From contig NZ_FOVT01000005.1 in assembly GCF_900115245.1 (NCBI RefSeq), positions 248,001 to 312,000 on the forward strand: 64,000 nucleotides of DNA, read 5' to 3'. The position numbers were made by a program, and so were the translations under genes. The notes beneath the pieces are model-generated. The model made no database searches. It was not told the origin of the DNA and saw only the letters and a program-made list of their open reading frames with translations. This DNA is from Mesorhizobium sp. NFR06 (GTDB taxonomy: Bacteria > Pseudomonadota > Alphaproteobacteria > Rhizobiales > Rhizobiaceae). Shown here piece after piece: positions 33,674 through 42,679 of the stretch (positions are counted from its first letter, which is position 1; every line of letters begins with the position of its first letter).

Positions 33674-34453
33674 ATGCTCGCCGAAATCGAGTCCCCCCAA
33701 GACCTGCAAGGGCGCATGAGCGAACCGACAAGTCCCGCCGAGAACGAACCGCTGCCGCACGAGGCTTCCGAACCTCGGCGTCGCGAGCCTGTGTTCAACC
33801 TGCCGCCTGCGGTGCTGGCGGTGATCGGCATATGCGTAGCGGTGCACCTGGTGCGCGTCTATCTGCTCACCGATGATCAGGACTTTGCCCTGCTCGTTCG
33901 GGCAGCCTTCGTCCCCATTCGCTATTCCGGCCGATACGACATTGATTTCTATGCCTTTTCGAGCCCCTTCACCTATGCATTCCTGCATGGTGGGCTAGCT
34001 CATCTGTTGATCAACATGATCTGGCTTGCCGCCTTTGGTTCGCCTTTGGCCAATCGATTTGGCGCGCCGCGCTTCGCATTGTTCTTCGCGGCGACGGGCC
34101 TGGCTTCGGTTGCGCTCTTCTGGGCGCTTCATCCGCTTGGCCAAGAGCCGCTGGTCGGCGCGTCTGGTGCAATTTCCGGCATGATGGGAGCGGCGGCGCG
34201 CTACGGCTTCCGCATCGACCGGTCGTCCGGACGGGCGGCCTTCGCCGGCAAACCCTTGCCGATCGCGGCGGTCTTGCGTTCGCGAGGCGTGATGACGTTT
34301 CTGGGCGTCTGGATGGTCATAAATCTGGCCACCGGCTTGCTCGGCTTCGCGCCGGGTATCGAAGGCCAGATCGCCTGGGAAGCCCATATCGGCGGCTTCG
34401 TCGCCGGCTTTTTCGGACTGCGCTTTTTCGACCGCCCGCTGCCTGCGATCTGA
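33674..34453 (+). CDS. Rhomboid-family intramembrane serine protease
   Basis: 259-aa inner-membrane protease with about six membrane segments. The catalytic serine is in VGASGAISGMMG (GxSG) and the His in AHIGGFVAG; AFLHGGLAHLLINM is the typical conserved segment before the serine loop. The N-terminal 40 residues are soluble, with many Pro/Glu. Substrates unknown. The start is uncertain: GTG 33650, GTG 33665, ATG 33674 and ATG 33716 (M of MSEPTSPAEN) are all in frame; the last two have AAGGG at imperfect distances. Confidence 0.88.
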   Translation: MLAEIESPQDLQGRMSEPTSPAENEPLPHEASEPRRREPVFNLPPAVLAVIGICVAVHLVRVYLLTDDQDFALLVRAAFVPIRYSGRYDIDFYAFSSPFTYAFLHGGLAHLLINMIWLAAFGSPLANRFGAPRFALFFAATGLASVALFWALHPLGQEPLVGASGAISGMMGAAARYGFRIDRSSGRAAFAGKPLPIAAVLRSRGVMTFLGVWMVINLATGLLGFAPGIEGQIAWEAHIGGFVAGFFGLRFFDRPLPAI

Positions 34454-34501
34454 AACCTCGCATCCACTTGAAATGCAACCAATCACGGCGCACGATGTTG
34501 C

Positions 34502-34589
34502 CATGCGTGTCGCCCAAAAGTGCGTAGCGGTTTTGGGAAACGACATGCATCAAAACACAAACTTGAAGCGCCTTCGACGCGCTTCAAAC
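34502..34589. repeat. Palindromic intergenic element, type A copy 2
   Basis: Inverted arms around AAGTGCGTAGCGG (GCGTGTCGCCCAAAA against TTTTGGGAAACGACATGC) and a second hairpin TTGAAGCG / CGCTTCAA. Same element as 6872-6977, with the spacer CAAAACA-CAAACTT between hairpins conserved. Confidence 0.85.
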
Positions 34590-34670
34590 ACCCTGCGTCT
34601 CTAACTGGGGCGCCAGGGCGGAAAAGCCGGTCGGGGCGGGGAGCCGGCGTCAACGGCAGTGGAGGACGCC

Positions 34671-35102
34671 ATGACGGTTAAGGCAATTCTTGAAAGCAAG
34701 GGCCATGACGTGTTCACGCTGGGGCCCAACGAAAAACTGAGCGAGGCCATTCGCATGCTGGCCGAGCACAGGATCGGTGCGCTCGTTATCACCAATGGCG
34801 ATCGCAAGATCGTCGGCATTCTCTCGGAGCGCGACATCGTGCGGGTGGTGGCCAGGGAGGGCGCCGCGGCGCTCGACATCCCCGTGCGTTCGGCAATGAC
34901 GCCGAAGGTGAAGATTTGCAACGAAAACCACACCGTCAACGAGGTCATGGAGATCATGACGAAAGGCCGCTTCCGTCATTTACCGGTCGAAAAGGGCGGC
35001 CAGCTGGACGGCATCGTTTCCATCGGCGACGTGGTCAAGCGCCGCATCGAGGACGTCGAGCGCGAAGCCGAGGAGATCAAGGCCTATATCGCCACCGCCT
35101 AG
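34671..35102 (+). CDS. CBS-domain protein
   Basis: 143-aa protein made of two CBS domains (about 10-65 and 75-132). The first includes EAIRMLAEHRIGALVITNGDR (split) and GILSERDIVR; the second MTKGRFRHLPV and GIVSIGDVVKRRIED. Stand-alone CBS pairs bind adenine nucleotides and regulate partner proteins. Start ATG 34671 with GGAGG; an earlier ATG at 34659 overlaps that site. No partner is evident. Confidence 0.9.
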   Translation: MTVKAILESKGHDVFTLGPNEKLSEAIRMLAEHRIGALVITNGDRKIVGILSERDIVRVVAREGAAALDIPVRSAMTPKVKICNENHTVNEVMEIMTKGRFRHLPVEKGGQLDGIVSIGDVVKRRIEDVEREAEEIKAYIATA

Positions 35103-35113
35103 GGAAGGATGAT

Positions 35114-35134
35114 TTCAGGTCGCATCGACCTGAA
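35114..35134. repeat. Hairpin repeat after the CBS gene
   Basis: Perfect inverted repeat TTCAGGTC-GCATC-GACCTGAA, 12 nt after the CBS stop. No U-run, so it may be either a weak terminator or part of a dispersed palindrome. Confidence 0.5.
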
Positions 35135-35164
35135 TCTGGATCCGTTTCTGGGTCGATCGGGATA

Positions 35165-35196
35165 GAGCATGATCTGAAATTATCGGCATCATGCTC
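35165..35196. repeat. Palindrome of the GAGCATGAT type
   Basis: GAGCATGAT-N14-ATCATGCTC, a 9-bp perfect stem, in the gap between the CBS gene and the yjhX remnant. The stem resembles the outer arms of known Mesorhizobium intergenic palindromes as I remember them; not checked. Confidence 0.55.
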
Positions 35197-35231
35197 GAGA
35201 GTGACGGTCAAGCGGACTGAGACGGTGATAA

Positions 35232-35255
35232 CCGCCGGCTGTCTCCAGCCGGCGG
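35232..35255. terminator. GC-rich hairpin behind the yjhX remnant
   Basis: Perfect 10-bp stem CCGCCGGCTG / CAGCCGGCGG with loop TCTC, 14 nt after the minus-strand yjhX remnant. Only a weak T-rich tail on that strand (TTATCACC). Confidence 0.5.
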
Positions 35256-35268
35256 CGCATAGCACCTT

Positions 35269-35482
35269 CTATCGGTTGTCGAGCTCGGCGCGGACGAGCT
35301 CGAGCCCGCGTCGGGTGATGCGATAAGGTCCGCCGTCCGTTGACCAAGCCGGGGTAGCGCCAGCCGTCGCGGGTCTGGCACTGGACCGAGGCGATCTTTC
35401 TGCTCTTGTTCTTTTCGATTTCGATGCGCCCGCCCTGCGCGAGCAGGTGCAGGACGCGCTGTTCGTTACGCGAAATATCCAT
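35269..35482 (-). pseudogene. yjhX: yjhX-family toxin gene, disrupted by an internal deletion and frameshift
   Basis: The N-terminal half is intact from ATG 35482: MDISRNEQRVLHLLAQGGRI then EIEKNKSRKIASVQCQTRDGW, matching the YjhX/UPF0386 family (about 85 aa). After about codon 45 the frame is lost; the true C-terminus, GGPYRITRRGLELVRAELDNR (split across the family ending), is readable only in another frame, ending at 35269. The two parts together are about 13-15 codons short, pointing to an out-of-frame internal deletion of some 45-50 bp near 35345. The frame starting at 35482 continues into unrelated residues until 35189. Confidence 0.8.
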
Positions 35483-35764
35483 TGGAGAAAGTCCCGGGAA
35501 AACAACAAAAGCCGCCGCCGCGAGACGTCGTGGCACGGGGTTTCAGGTTTTGCTGCCCTGCCTCGCTACGAGGTCAGGGCTTCACCGGGACTGAGCGTAA
35601 GTGGAGATCCACTCTCCATTGGAATGGTTGTCCCTATAGGCGAATACGGCGGAAAAGGCCAGTGTGCGGGCTTTGCGCTTGTCTCGCCGTGCTGTTTGCA
35701 CTAGCGAAGTTGCGCACCGAAATGTGCATTAATGCATCCAAGAATTCTAAGTTCGCAGGCCCCC

Positions 35765-37264
35765 ATGAGCATCATCGACACCCGCACCCCCGACGCAAAA
35801 CGTCTGATCGCCGGCGCCACCGGCGACTGGGAAATCATCATCGGGCTCGAAGTGCATGCGCAAGTGATCTCGGATGCCAAGCTCTTCTCCGGCGCCTCGA
35901 CGTCGTTTGGTGCCGCGTCCAACGCCAATGTCAGCCTGGTCGACGCGGCGATGCCGGGCATGTTGCCGGTCATCAACGAGGAATGCGTCAAGCAGGCGAT
36001 CCGTACCGGCCTGGGACTGAAGGCGGCGATCAATCACAAGTCGGTCTTCGATCGGAAGAACTATTTCTACCCGGACCTGCCGCAGGGTTATCAGATCTCG
36101 CAGTTCAAGCAGCCGATCGTCGGCGAGGGCAAGGTGATCGTGTCCGTCGGCCCCGACCGCCAGGGCGAGTTCGAGGATATCGAGGTCGGCATCGAGCGCC
36201 TGCACCTGGAGCAGGACGCCGGTAAGTCGATGCACGACCAGCACCCGACCATGTCCTATGTCGATCTCAACCGCTCCGGCGTCGCGCTGATGGAGATCGT
36301 TTCCAAGCCCGATATGCGCTCGGCCGACGAGGCCAAGGCCTATGTGACGAAGCTGCGCACCATCATGCGCTATCTCGGCACCTGCGACGGCAACATGGAC
36401 GAGGGCTCGCTGCGCGCCGACGTCAACGTCTCGGTGCGCCGTCCGGGCGGCGCCTTCGGCACGCGCTGCGAAATCAAGAACGTCAACTCGATCCGCTTCA
36501 TCGGCCAGGCTATCGAATCCGAGGCGCGCCGGCAGATCGCCATCCTCGAGGATGGCGGCGCGATCGATCAGGAAACCAGGCTGTTCGATCCGAACAAGGG
36601 CGAGACGCGCTCCTTGCGCTCCAAGGAAGAGGCGCATGACTATCGCTATTTCCCGGATCCCGACCTTTTGCCGCTGGAATTCGACCAGGCCTATGTCGAC
36701 GCCCTGGCACAGCATCTGCCGGAATTGCCCGACGACAAGAAGGCGCGGTTGATCGGCTCGCTCGGTCTGTCGACCTACGACGCCTCGGTGCTGGTGTCGG
36801 AAAAGTCGATCGCCGACTATTTCGAAAAGGTGGCCTCCGGGCGCGATGGCAAGCTCGCCGCCAACTGGGTCATCAACGACTTGCTCGGCGCTCTCAACAA
36901 AGCCGGCAAGGATATTGAAAATGCACCGCTTTCGCCTGAGCAGCTCGGCGCCGTCATCGACCTGATCAAGGAAGGCACCATTTCCGGCAAGATCGCCAAG
37001 GACCTGTTCGAGATCGTCTGGAACGAAGGCGGCGATCCGCGCGCGCTCGTCGAGAGCCGTGGCATGAAGCAGGTCACCGACACCGGCGCCATCGAAAAGG
37101 CGGTCGACGAGGTCATTGCCACCAACCCGGACAAGGCCGAGCAGGCGCGCGCCAAGCCGACCATGGCGGGGTGGTTTGTCGGCCAGGTGATGAAGGCGAC
37201 CGGCGGCAAGGCCAACCCGCAGGCGGTCAACGACCTCGTCAAGATCAAGCTCGGCATCGAGTAG
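35765..37264 (+). CDS. gatB: Aspartyl/glutamyl-tRNA amidotransferase subunit B
   Basis: 499-aa subunit of GatCAB, which converts mischarged Glu-tRNA(Gln) and Asp-tRNA(Asn) to the amidated forms. Conserved GatB kinase-like domain: [47 protein letters not shown] segment, and the C-terminal YqeY-like tRNA-binding region to [13 protein letters not shown]. Start ATG 35765 preferred to 35732. gatA and gatC are not in the window. Followed at 4 nt by a GNAT gene. Confidence 0.95.
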   Translation: MSIIDTRTPDAKRLIAGATGDWEIIIGLEVHAQVISDAKLFSGASTSFGAASNANVSLVDAAMPGMLPVINEECVKQAIRTGLGLKAAINHKSVFDRKNYFYPDLPQGYQISQFKQPIVGEGKVIVSVGPDRQGEFEDIEVGIERLHLEQDAGKSMHDQHPTMSYVDLNRSGVALMEIVSKPDMRSADEAKAYVTKLRTIMRYLGTCDGNMDEGSLRADVNVSVRRPGGAFGTRCEIKNVNSIRFIGQAIESEARRQIAILEDGGAIDQETRLFDPNKGETRSLRSKEEAHDYRYFPDPDLLPLEFDQAYVDALAQHLPELPDDKKARLIGSLGLSTYDASVLVSEKSIADYFEKVASGRDGKLAANWVINDLLGALNKAGKDIENAPLSPEQLGAVIDLIKEGTISGKIAKDLFEIVWNEGGDPRALVESRGMKQVTDTGAIEKAVDEVIATNPDKAEQARAKPTMAGWFVGQVMKATGGKANPQAVNDLVKIKLGIE

Positions 37265-37268
37265 GGCG

Positions 37269-37757
37269 GTGTTTGTCCGCACCGCCAGCGATCGCGATCT
37301 TGTTGCGGTCCGTGCGCTGCTGGTCGAGACCTGGCATGCGACGTATGACGCCATTTATGGCGTCGAGCGGGTGACCGAGATCACCGACGACTGGCATTCG
37401 ATCGCCTCGCTCAAGGCGCGGCTGACGCGGCCGAATTCCGAGTTCCTGGTCGCTGATGACGGCAGGCGGCTCGGCGGTATGGCGTTCGCCGCCGCCACCA
37501 CCGACCCGAAGATCGTCCTCCTGAGCCAGCTCTACGTGCACCCGGCCTGCCAGCGGCAAGGGATCGGCCAATCGCTGCTCGACGAGGTCGAGGCCAGCTT
37601 TCCGGAGATGCATACGCTGCGCCTCGAGGTCGAGGAAGCCAATGCCGTGGCGATCGCTTTCTACGAGGCGAATGGGTTCCGGCCTGCAGGCAGGACCGCC
37701 GATTGCGGCGGCAATTCGGGATTGCCCGCGCTCATCCTGGAGAAGCGGCTCGGCTAG
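37269..37757 (+). CDS. GNAT-family N-acetyltransferase
   Basis: 162-aa acetyltransferase starting at GTG 37269, 4 nt after gatB. The GNAT acetyl-CoA site is LYVHPACQRQGIGQSLL (about 91-107; Q/RxxGxG/A) and the following helix ends AIAFYEANGF. Target unknown. Probably co-transcribed with gatB. Confidence 0.85.
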   Translation: MFVRTASDRDLVAVRALLVETWHATYDAIYGVERVTEITDDWHSIASLKARLTRPNSEFLVADDGRRLGGMAFAAATTDPKIVLLSQLYVHPACQRQGIGQSLLDEVEASFPEMHTLRLEVEEANAVAIAFYEANGFRPAGRTADCGGNSGLPALILEKRLG

Positions 37758-37891
37758 GTCGCCCGCGTGCATGCCGTTACATCATCGCGCGGTTTTGATT
37801 TGATCGCGCCTATCCGCCCGATCAAACCTGTTCCTCGCAGCGCTCGCACCCGCCACAAGGCAAGGGGCGCCGCTCGCTGAGGGGGGAAACC

Positions 37892-38585
37892 ATGCCGAGC
37901 CTGCCGGAACTGATGCCGACCGAAGTGTCGGACGAGACTTTTGGCGGCGTGACTTATCACGTCGCCGGCGAACTGGTGCCGGTGCTGTCGGTCGATGTGA
38001 CCAACATGCCGGTCTATTTCGAACACCACATTCTGCTTTGGAAGAACACCACGATCAGCATCGGTCTGAAGTCGCTGCGCGGCGCGCTGAAACGCATGAT
38101 CGCCGGCATGCAGATTTTCGTCACCGAGGCGTCCGGGCCGGGCGTCATTGCTTTCAGCCGTGACGGACCGGGCCATAACGTGCCGATCCATCTGCGGCGC
38201 GGCGAGGAGATCCAGGTGCGCGAGCATTCTCGCCGCCACGGCCAGCGTCGACTACACCTTCGAGCGCGTGCGCGGACTGGGAACGATGCTGTTCGGCCAG
38301 AGCGGCTTCTTCATCGATCGCTTCCGTGGCGAGTCCGGCGACGGCATCGTCTGGCTGCACGGCTACGGCAATGTCTTCGAGAAGGTGCTGGCGCCAGGCG
38401 AGACCATCGACGTCGAGCCCGGCGGCTGGCTGTTCAAGGACGCTTCGGTGAAGATGGATACCAGGATCGATCGGCTTTCCAGCGGCTTCTTCGGCGCCGC
38501 CATGAACTTCGTCGTCAATCGCTTTACCGGGCCTGGCCGTGTCGGCATCCAGTCGATGTACCTGCACATGCCATCGGACGAATAA
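37892..38585 (+). pseudogene. AIM24-family gene with a frameshift
   Basis: Residues 1-112 (from ATG 37892 behind GAGGGGGGAAACC) read as an AIM24-family protein through GEEIQVREH. At 38222-38234 the sequence GAGCATTCTCGCC leaves the frame. The rest of the family protein, starting ILAATASVDYTFERVRG and ending SMYLHMPSDE, continues in the next frame to the TAA at 38585. The change is consistent with loss of about 5 bp (an expected EHQFLAAT). Either a decayed gene or a sequencing error; the second half has no upstream start of its own in good context. Confidence 0.8.
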
Positions 38586-38621
38586 GAGGGCGCGCCTGAT
38601 CCGGATGCATTGAGCCCTCGG

Positions 38622-39473
38622 TCAGGTGGAGGGAATTTCCACATTGTCGATCAGCCTTGTCGTGCCGAGCCAGGCTGCCGCGAGCAGGCGGCCGTCGCGA
38701 TCCCGCTGCCAAGGCTTGAGCGTGACGCTCGTGCGGGCGGCGACATAGTCGACCTTCCGGAAGCCGGCGGAGACCAGGGCCTTTACAGCGGCATCCGTGG
38801 CGCCAGCTTGATCCGCGCCGGCCGAAAGTGCGGCCGCCGTGCGGCGAAGGATCACGTTGAGCTTGCACGCGGTTTCGAGCTCGGCCGCGCCGAGATACGC
38901 ATTGCGCGACGACATGGCGAGGCCGTGGGCGTCGCGCACGGTCGGCGCGCCGACGATCTCGACGGGCAGGTCGAGATCGCGGCAGAGCTGCCTGACGACG
39001 CAAAGCTGCTGGTAGTCCTTCTCACCGAACACGGCGCAATCGGGCGCCGCCTGCAGGAAGAGCTTGGCCACCACGGTCGCGACGCCATCGAAGAAACTCG
39101 GCCTGAAATCCGTTTCGAGGCCAAAGGAGGGGCCGCCCACCGAAATCTTGGTGGCGAAGCCATCGGGGTACATTTCGCTCACGCCTGGGGTGAAGGCCAG
39201 ATGCGCGCCCGCATCCCGCAGCTGGTCGAGATCGCGCGCCAGGTGGCGCGGATATTTGTCGAGATCTTCCGTCGGCGCGAACTGGGTCGGATTGACGAAG
39301 ATCGAAACGACGCAGCGATCGGCCCGTTCGAGCGCGATCCTGACCAGCGAGATATGGCCGTCATGCAATGCGCCCATGGTCGGCACCATGGCGACCCCGA
39401 GACCGGCCCGCCGCCAGTCCCGAACCTGCGCGCGAAGGGCGGTGACGCTGTCGACGACGATTGGCTCGTTCAT
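38622..39473 (-). CDS. panC: Pantothenate synthetase
   Basis: 283-aa enzyme joining pantoate and beta-alanine with ATP in pantothenate (CoA) synthesis. Conserved PTMGALHDGH (about 30-39, HxGH class), FVNPTQF, FGEKDYQQL and SSRNAYLG. Its ATG overlaps the panB TGA (ATGA), so expression is coupled. Standard length. Confidence 0.96.
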   Translation of the reverse strand: MNEPIVVDSVTALRAQVRDWRRAGLGVAMVPTMGALHDGHISLVRIALERADRCVVSIFVNPTQFAPTEDLDKYPRHLARDLDQLRDAGAHLAFTPGVSEMYPDGFATKISVGGPSFGLETDFRPSFFDGVATVVAKLFLQAAPDCAVFGEKDYQQLCVVRQLCRDLDLPVEIVGAPTVRDAHGLAMSSRNAYLGAAELETACKLNVILRRTAAALSAGADQAGATDAAVKALVSAGFRKVDYVAARTSVTLKPWQRDRDGRLLAAAWLGTTRLIDNVEIPST

Positions 39474-40309
39474 GTCTCGTCCTTGCCGGATGCCGTCGTG
39501 AAGACGTGGTCTGAACCGGGAAAGGCGCGGCTGCGGACCTCAGCGGCGTAGCGCGCCGCCGCATCCGCAATCACACGGCGCAAGTCTGCATATTCCTTGA
39601 CGAATTTCGGCACGCGATCAACGGTCATGCCGACCATGTCGTCGATCACCAGGATCTGGCCGTCGCAGTCGGCGCTGGCGCCGATACCGATGGTCGGTAT
39701 GGAAATATGACGGGTCAGCTTCGCGGCCACGGCCTCCATCGTGCCCTCGATGACGAGCGAGAAGGCGCCGGCTTTTTCAACCGCTTCGGCATCGTGCAAC
39801 AGCGCGGCGATATTTTCCTCCGTCCGGCCCTTGATCTTGTAGCCGCCGTCCTTTTCCACCGATTGCGGCTGCAGGCCGATGTGGCCCATGACCGCGACTC
39901 CTTCGGCCACGATCGCCGCGATCTGGGCGGCCATATCGACGCCGCCTTCGAGCTTCACGGCCTGGCAGCCTGTTTCCTCGACGATACGCCTTGCCGACGC
40001 CGCGGCCCGTGCCGGCGAGGCCTCATAGCTGCCGGCCGGCATGTCGACCACGACGCAGGCTTTGGCCGAGCCGCGCATCACGGCCTGCCCGTGCGCGATC
40101 ATCATCTCCAGCGAGGCGCCGAGCGTCGTGGCGTGGCCGTGCAGGACCATGGCGACGCTGTCACCGACCAGGAGCAGGTCGACATGTGGATCGAGCAGGC
40201 GGGCGACGGGATAGGTGTAAGCGGTGAGGCAGACGATCGGCACGCCACCCTTGCGGCGGCGAATGTCTTCGGCGTCGATCCGGCGGTCGGCGGACGGATC
40301 CCGGGTCAA
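39470..40309 (-). CDS. panB: 3-methyl-2-oxobutanoate hydroxymethyltransferase
   Basis: 279-aa enzyme that adds a hydroxymethyl group from methylene-tetrahydrofolate to 2-oxoisovalerate to give ketopantoate. Conserved LTAYTYPVARLLD, LLVGDSVAMVLHGH, VVDMPAGSYEASP, VKLEGG and GHIGLQPQSV; metal ligands D and E are in GDSVAM and the following acid. First gene of the panB-panC pair. The gap of 213 bp upstream holds no identifiable element. Confidence 0.96.
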   Translation of the reverse strand: MTRDPSADRRIDAEDIRRRKGGVPIVCLTAYTYPVARLLDPHVDLLLVGDSVAMVLHGHATTLGASLEMMIAHGQAVMRGSAKACVVVDMPAGSYEASPARAAASARRIVEETGCQAVKLEGGVDMAAQIAAIVAEGVAVMGHIGLQPQSVEKDGGYKIKGRTEENIAALLHDAEAVEKAGAFSLVIEGTMEAVAAKLTRHISIPTIGIGASADCDGQILVIDDMVGMTVDRVPKFVKEYADLRRVIADAAARYAAEVRSRAFPGSDHVFTTASGKDET

Positions 40310-40522
40310 TCGTCACCTCCCTCAAGGCGTGCCCGAAATAGGCGGGCCGAGCTTTAGAAAGACAGGCAGCGCTTGGCAAGCCGCGTTGTAGCCGGCAGGG
40401 CGGCTGCATCGATTTAATGCACGAAGCATTTGCGTTTGGGTTATGGCAAAACCCTTGCCTTCGTTGTGGCGTGACGCCATAAGCAGGGGAAAGGCGCAGC
40501 CGCTGCCGCCGCGAGGATCTGG

Positions 40523-40921
40523 ATGAAAACTTTCCTGCTGCAGTTTTTCACCTGGTGGAACAGCCAGACGCTCGGCACCCGCTTCCACACCTGGCGCTTC
40601 GGCAAGAGGGTCGGCGAGGACGAAGCCGGCAACGTCTACTATGAGGGCGGCATCGATTCGGAAGGCCGGACCCGCCGCTGGGTCATCTATCGCGACTATT
40701 CGGAAGCCTCGAAGATCCCGCCGGGCTGGCATGGCTGGATTCACCACCGCGTCGACACACCTCCATCGAGCGAGAGCTACAAGGCTCGCGAGTGGCAGAA
40801 AGAGCATCGGCCGAACCTGACCGGAACGCCCGGCGCCTATCGTCCGCAGGGTTCCATTCTGACCAACCAGCACCGCCCGCAGGTGACCGGCGACTACGAC
40901 GCCTGGACGCCCGGATCTTAA
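40523..40921 (+). CDS. NADH:ubiquinone oxidoreductase subunit NDUFA12 homologue
   Basis: 132-aa accessory subunit of complex I of the mitochondrial B17.2/NDUFA12 family, kept in alphaproteobacteria. Conserved: FFTWWNSQTLGTRFHTWRFG, VGEDEAGNVYYEGG, RWVIYRDYSEASKIPPGWHGWIHH (split). The C-terminal part is more variable. Lies away from the nuo operon, as is usual in these organisms. Precedes DUF2155 by 125 nt. Confidence 0.93.
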   Translation: MKTFLLQFFTWWNSQTLGTRFHTWRFGKRVGEDEAGNVYYEGGIDSEGRTRRWVIYRDYSEASKIPPGWHGWIHHRVDTPPSSESYKAREWQKEHRPNLTGTPGAYRPQGSILTNQHRPQVTGDYDAWTPGS

Positions 40922-41046
40922 TCCTTTCCGCTGCACAGGTTCGGTCCTTTGTCGCCACAATTGGCGTTTAGCTGCTTGCTGATGGCGCAGCCACGATTAG
41001 CCTTGGGCATTGAAGAATCACCCGGGCGCAACCACCGGTATTTCGC

Positions 41047-41604
41047 ATGAGCTCTTTCGGCCAAATCTCAAAGGCGCTGATCGCGGCGACGTCCATTCTG
41101 GTTGCCGCCCCGGCGGGCGTCGCCGCCGCGCAGGCGCCGGCCGCCGCGCCTTCGTCCTCCGACCGCATCACCAATCCGGTGGCCGAGTTCGCCGGCATCG
41201 ACAAGATCACCGGCCGCATCATCACCTTCGACGTCTATATCGACGAAACCGTGCAGTTCGGCGCTTTGCAGGTGACGCCGCGCGTCTGCTATTCGCGGCC
41301 GGACACCGAGCAGCCCAAGACCGATTCCTTCGTCGAGGTCGACGAAATCACGCTTGACCGCAAGATCCGTCGCATCTTCACCGGCTGGATGTTTGCCGAA
41401 AGCCCTGGCCTCAATGCGGTCGAGCACGCCGTCTATGACGTCTGGCTCAAGGGCTGCAAGCAGAAGTCCGACGTGCCGCCGCCGACCGCGGCCAAGGCCG
41501 ACGCGACCAAGCCGAACATCGAGGCCGCCAAGCCCAAGGCTCCGGCGCAACCTGCCGACGCCGCGCCCGAACCGGCTGACGACGAGCCCGCCACCGCAAA
41601 CTGA
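41047..41604 (+). CDS. Periplasmic DUF2155 protein
   Basis: 185-aa secreted protein. A signal peptide (1-28) is followed by the DUF2155 domain (about 45-145): GIDKITGRIITFDVYIDETVQFG (split), LQVTPRVCYSRP and FTGWMFAESPGLNAVEHAVYDVWLKGC (split). The two Cys may form a disulfide. Acidic, Pro/Ala-rich tail (150-185). In alphaproteobacteria this family commonly sits near complex I accessory and accC genes; role unknown. Confidence 0.88.
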   Translation: MSSFGQISKALIAATSILVAAPAGVAAAQAPAAAPSSSDRITNPVAEFAGIDKITGRIITFDVYIDETVQFGALQVTPRVCYSRPDTEQPKTDSFVEVDEITLDRKIRRIFTGWMFAESPGLNAVEHAVYDVWLKGCKQKSDVPPPTAAKADATKPNIEAAKPKAPAQPADAAPEPADDEPATAN

Positions 41605-41665
41605 TCTCGGAACCTGCCCGCTCTTCAGCCGTTCCAAATTGGCGACAGGCGAGGAGGATTGCGCG

Positions 41666-42046
41666 ATGGCCACGAAGCCGATCACCGCCAACAAGGAAGA
41701 ACTCCTCGATATCGAGAGAGGGTTCTGGACCGGCGATTCCGCCTATTATGAAGCCAATGCCGACACGGAATGCCTGGTCGCGTTTCCACAGATGGCCAAG
41801 GCTATGACCAATGCGCAATTGGCGGAGACGGCCAGCAAGCCCAATCGCTGGCGCGACCTCGACATAAAGTTGAAGGGCATGATCGAACCCGGCAGCGACA
41901 TCGTCATGCTGACCTACGATGCGCGCGCGACGCGAGAGAACGGGGAGCGCTATGCCGCCCTCGTCAGCACCGGCTATGTCCACCGTGTCAACGGCTGGAA
42001 GATGATGTTCCATGCGCAGGCGCCGCTGGATAGAGCGCAAGACTGA
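41666..42046 (+). CDS. SnoaL/NTF2-like protein
   Basis: 126-aa protein with a cone-shaped NTF2-like (SnoaL or DUF4440) pattern: DIERGFWTGDSAYYEANADTECL (split), the central YDARATRENGERYAALVSTGYV (split) and VNGWKMMFHAQAPL at the end. Function unknown; many such proteins bind small ligands. Start ATG 41666 has GAGGAGG. Ends 3 nt before the convergent aat gene. Confidence 0.8.
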   Translation: MATKPITANKEELLDIERGFWTGDSAYYEANADTECLVAFPQMAKAMTNAQLAETASKPNRWRDLDIKLKGMIEPGSDIVMLTYDARATRENGERYAALVSTGYVHRVNGWKMMFHAQAPLDRAQD

Positions 42047-42049
42047 TCC

Positions 42050-42667
42050 TCAGGGATAGAACACGGCCTCGCCCTTCAACGCCTCGGCCAGCAGCTTCTC
42101 ATACTGGCCGCGCGGCACGTCGACGGCGCCGAAGCGCTTCAAATGCTCGGTGGTGAACTGCGTGTCGAGCAGCGCGAAGCCGCGCGCCTTCAACCGTTCG
42201 ACGAGATGGTAGAGACAGGTCTTTGAAGCGTCGGTCTCCCTGGCGAACATGCTTTCGCCGAAGAACACCCTTCCCAGCGAAACGCCATAGAGACCGCCGA
42301 CCAGGCGTTCCTCGCGCCACGCTTCGACCGAATGGCAGTGGCCCAGGCGAAAAAGCTCGACATAGGCTTCGCGGATCGGCGCATTGATCCAGGTCGAGCG
42401 GCGCTCCTCGCGCTTTTCAGCGCAACCCTCGATCGTCGCCTCGAAGTCGAAGTCGTAGCGGATGTCGAACGGATGCCTGCGGATCGTCTTCTTGAGGCTG
42501 CGCGGCGTATGGAATCCATCCAGCGGAATGATGCCGCGCGTTTCCGGCCGCACCCAGAACACTTCCGGGTCGTTGGCGCTTTCGGCCATCGGGAAGACGC
42601 CCGAGGCATAGGCCCTGAGCAAGAGATCGGTTGGTATGCGATAGCCTGGCGCGTAGGGTCGGGTCAT
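42050..42667 (-). CDS. aat: Leucyl/phenylalanyl-tRNA--protein transferase
   Basis: 205-aa enzyme that adds Leu or Phe to proteins with N-terminal Arg or Lys, making them substrates of ClpAPS. Family segments: [55 protein letters not shown] (split), [18 protein letters not shown] and [16 protein letters not shown]. Lies 12 nt after accC in the same direction. Complete. Confidence 0.95.
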   Translation of the reverse strand: MTRPYAPGYRIPTDLLLRAYASGVFPMAESANDPEVFWVRPETRGIIPLDGFHTPRSLKKTIRRHPFDIRYDFDFEATIEGCAEKREERRSTWINAPIREAYVELFRLGHCHSVEAWREERLVGGLYGVSLGRVFFGESMFARETDASKTCLYHLVERLKARGFALLDTQFTTEHLKRFGAVDVPRGQYEKLLAEALKGEAVFYP

Positions 42668-42679
42668 CGCGTTCCCGTG

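Noticed and set aside
35269..35482. Working YjhX toxin
   Set aside because: The conserved C-terminus is out of frame and an internal segment is missing.
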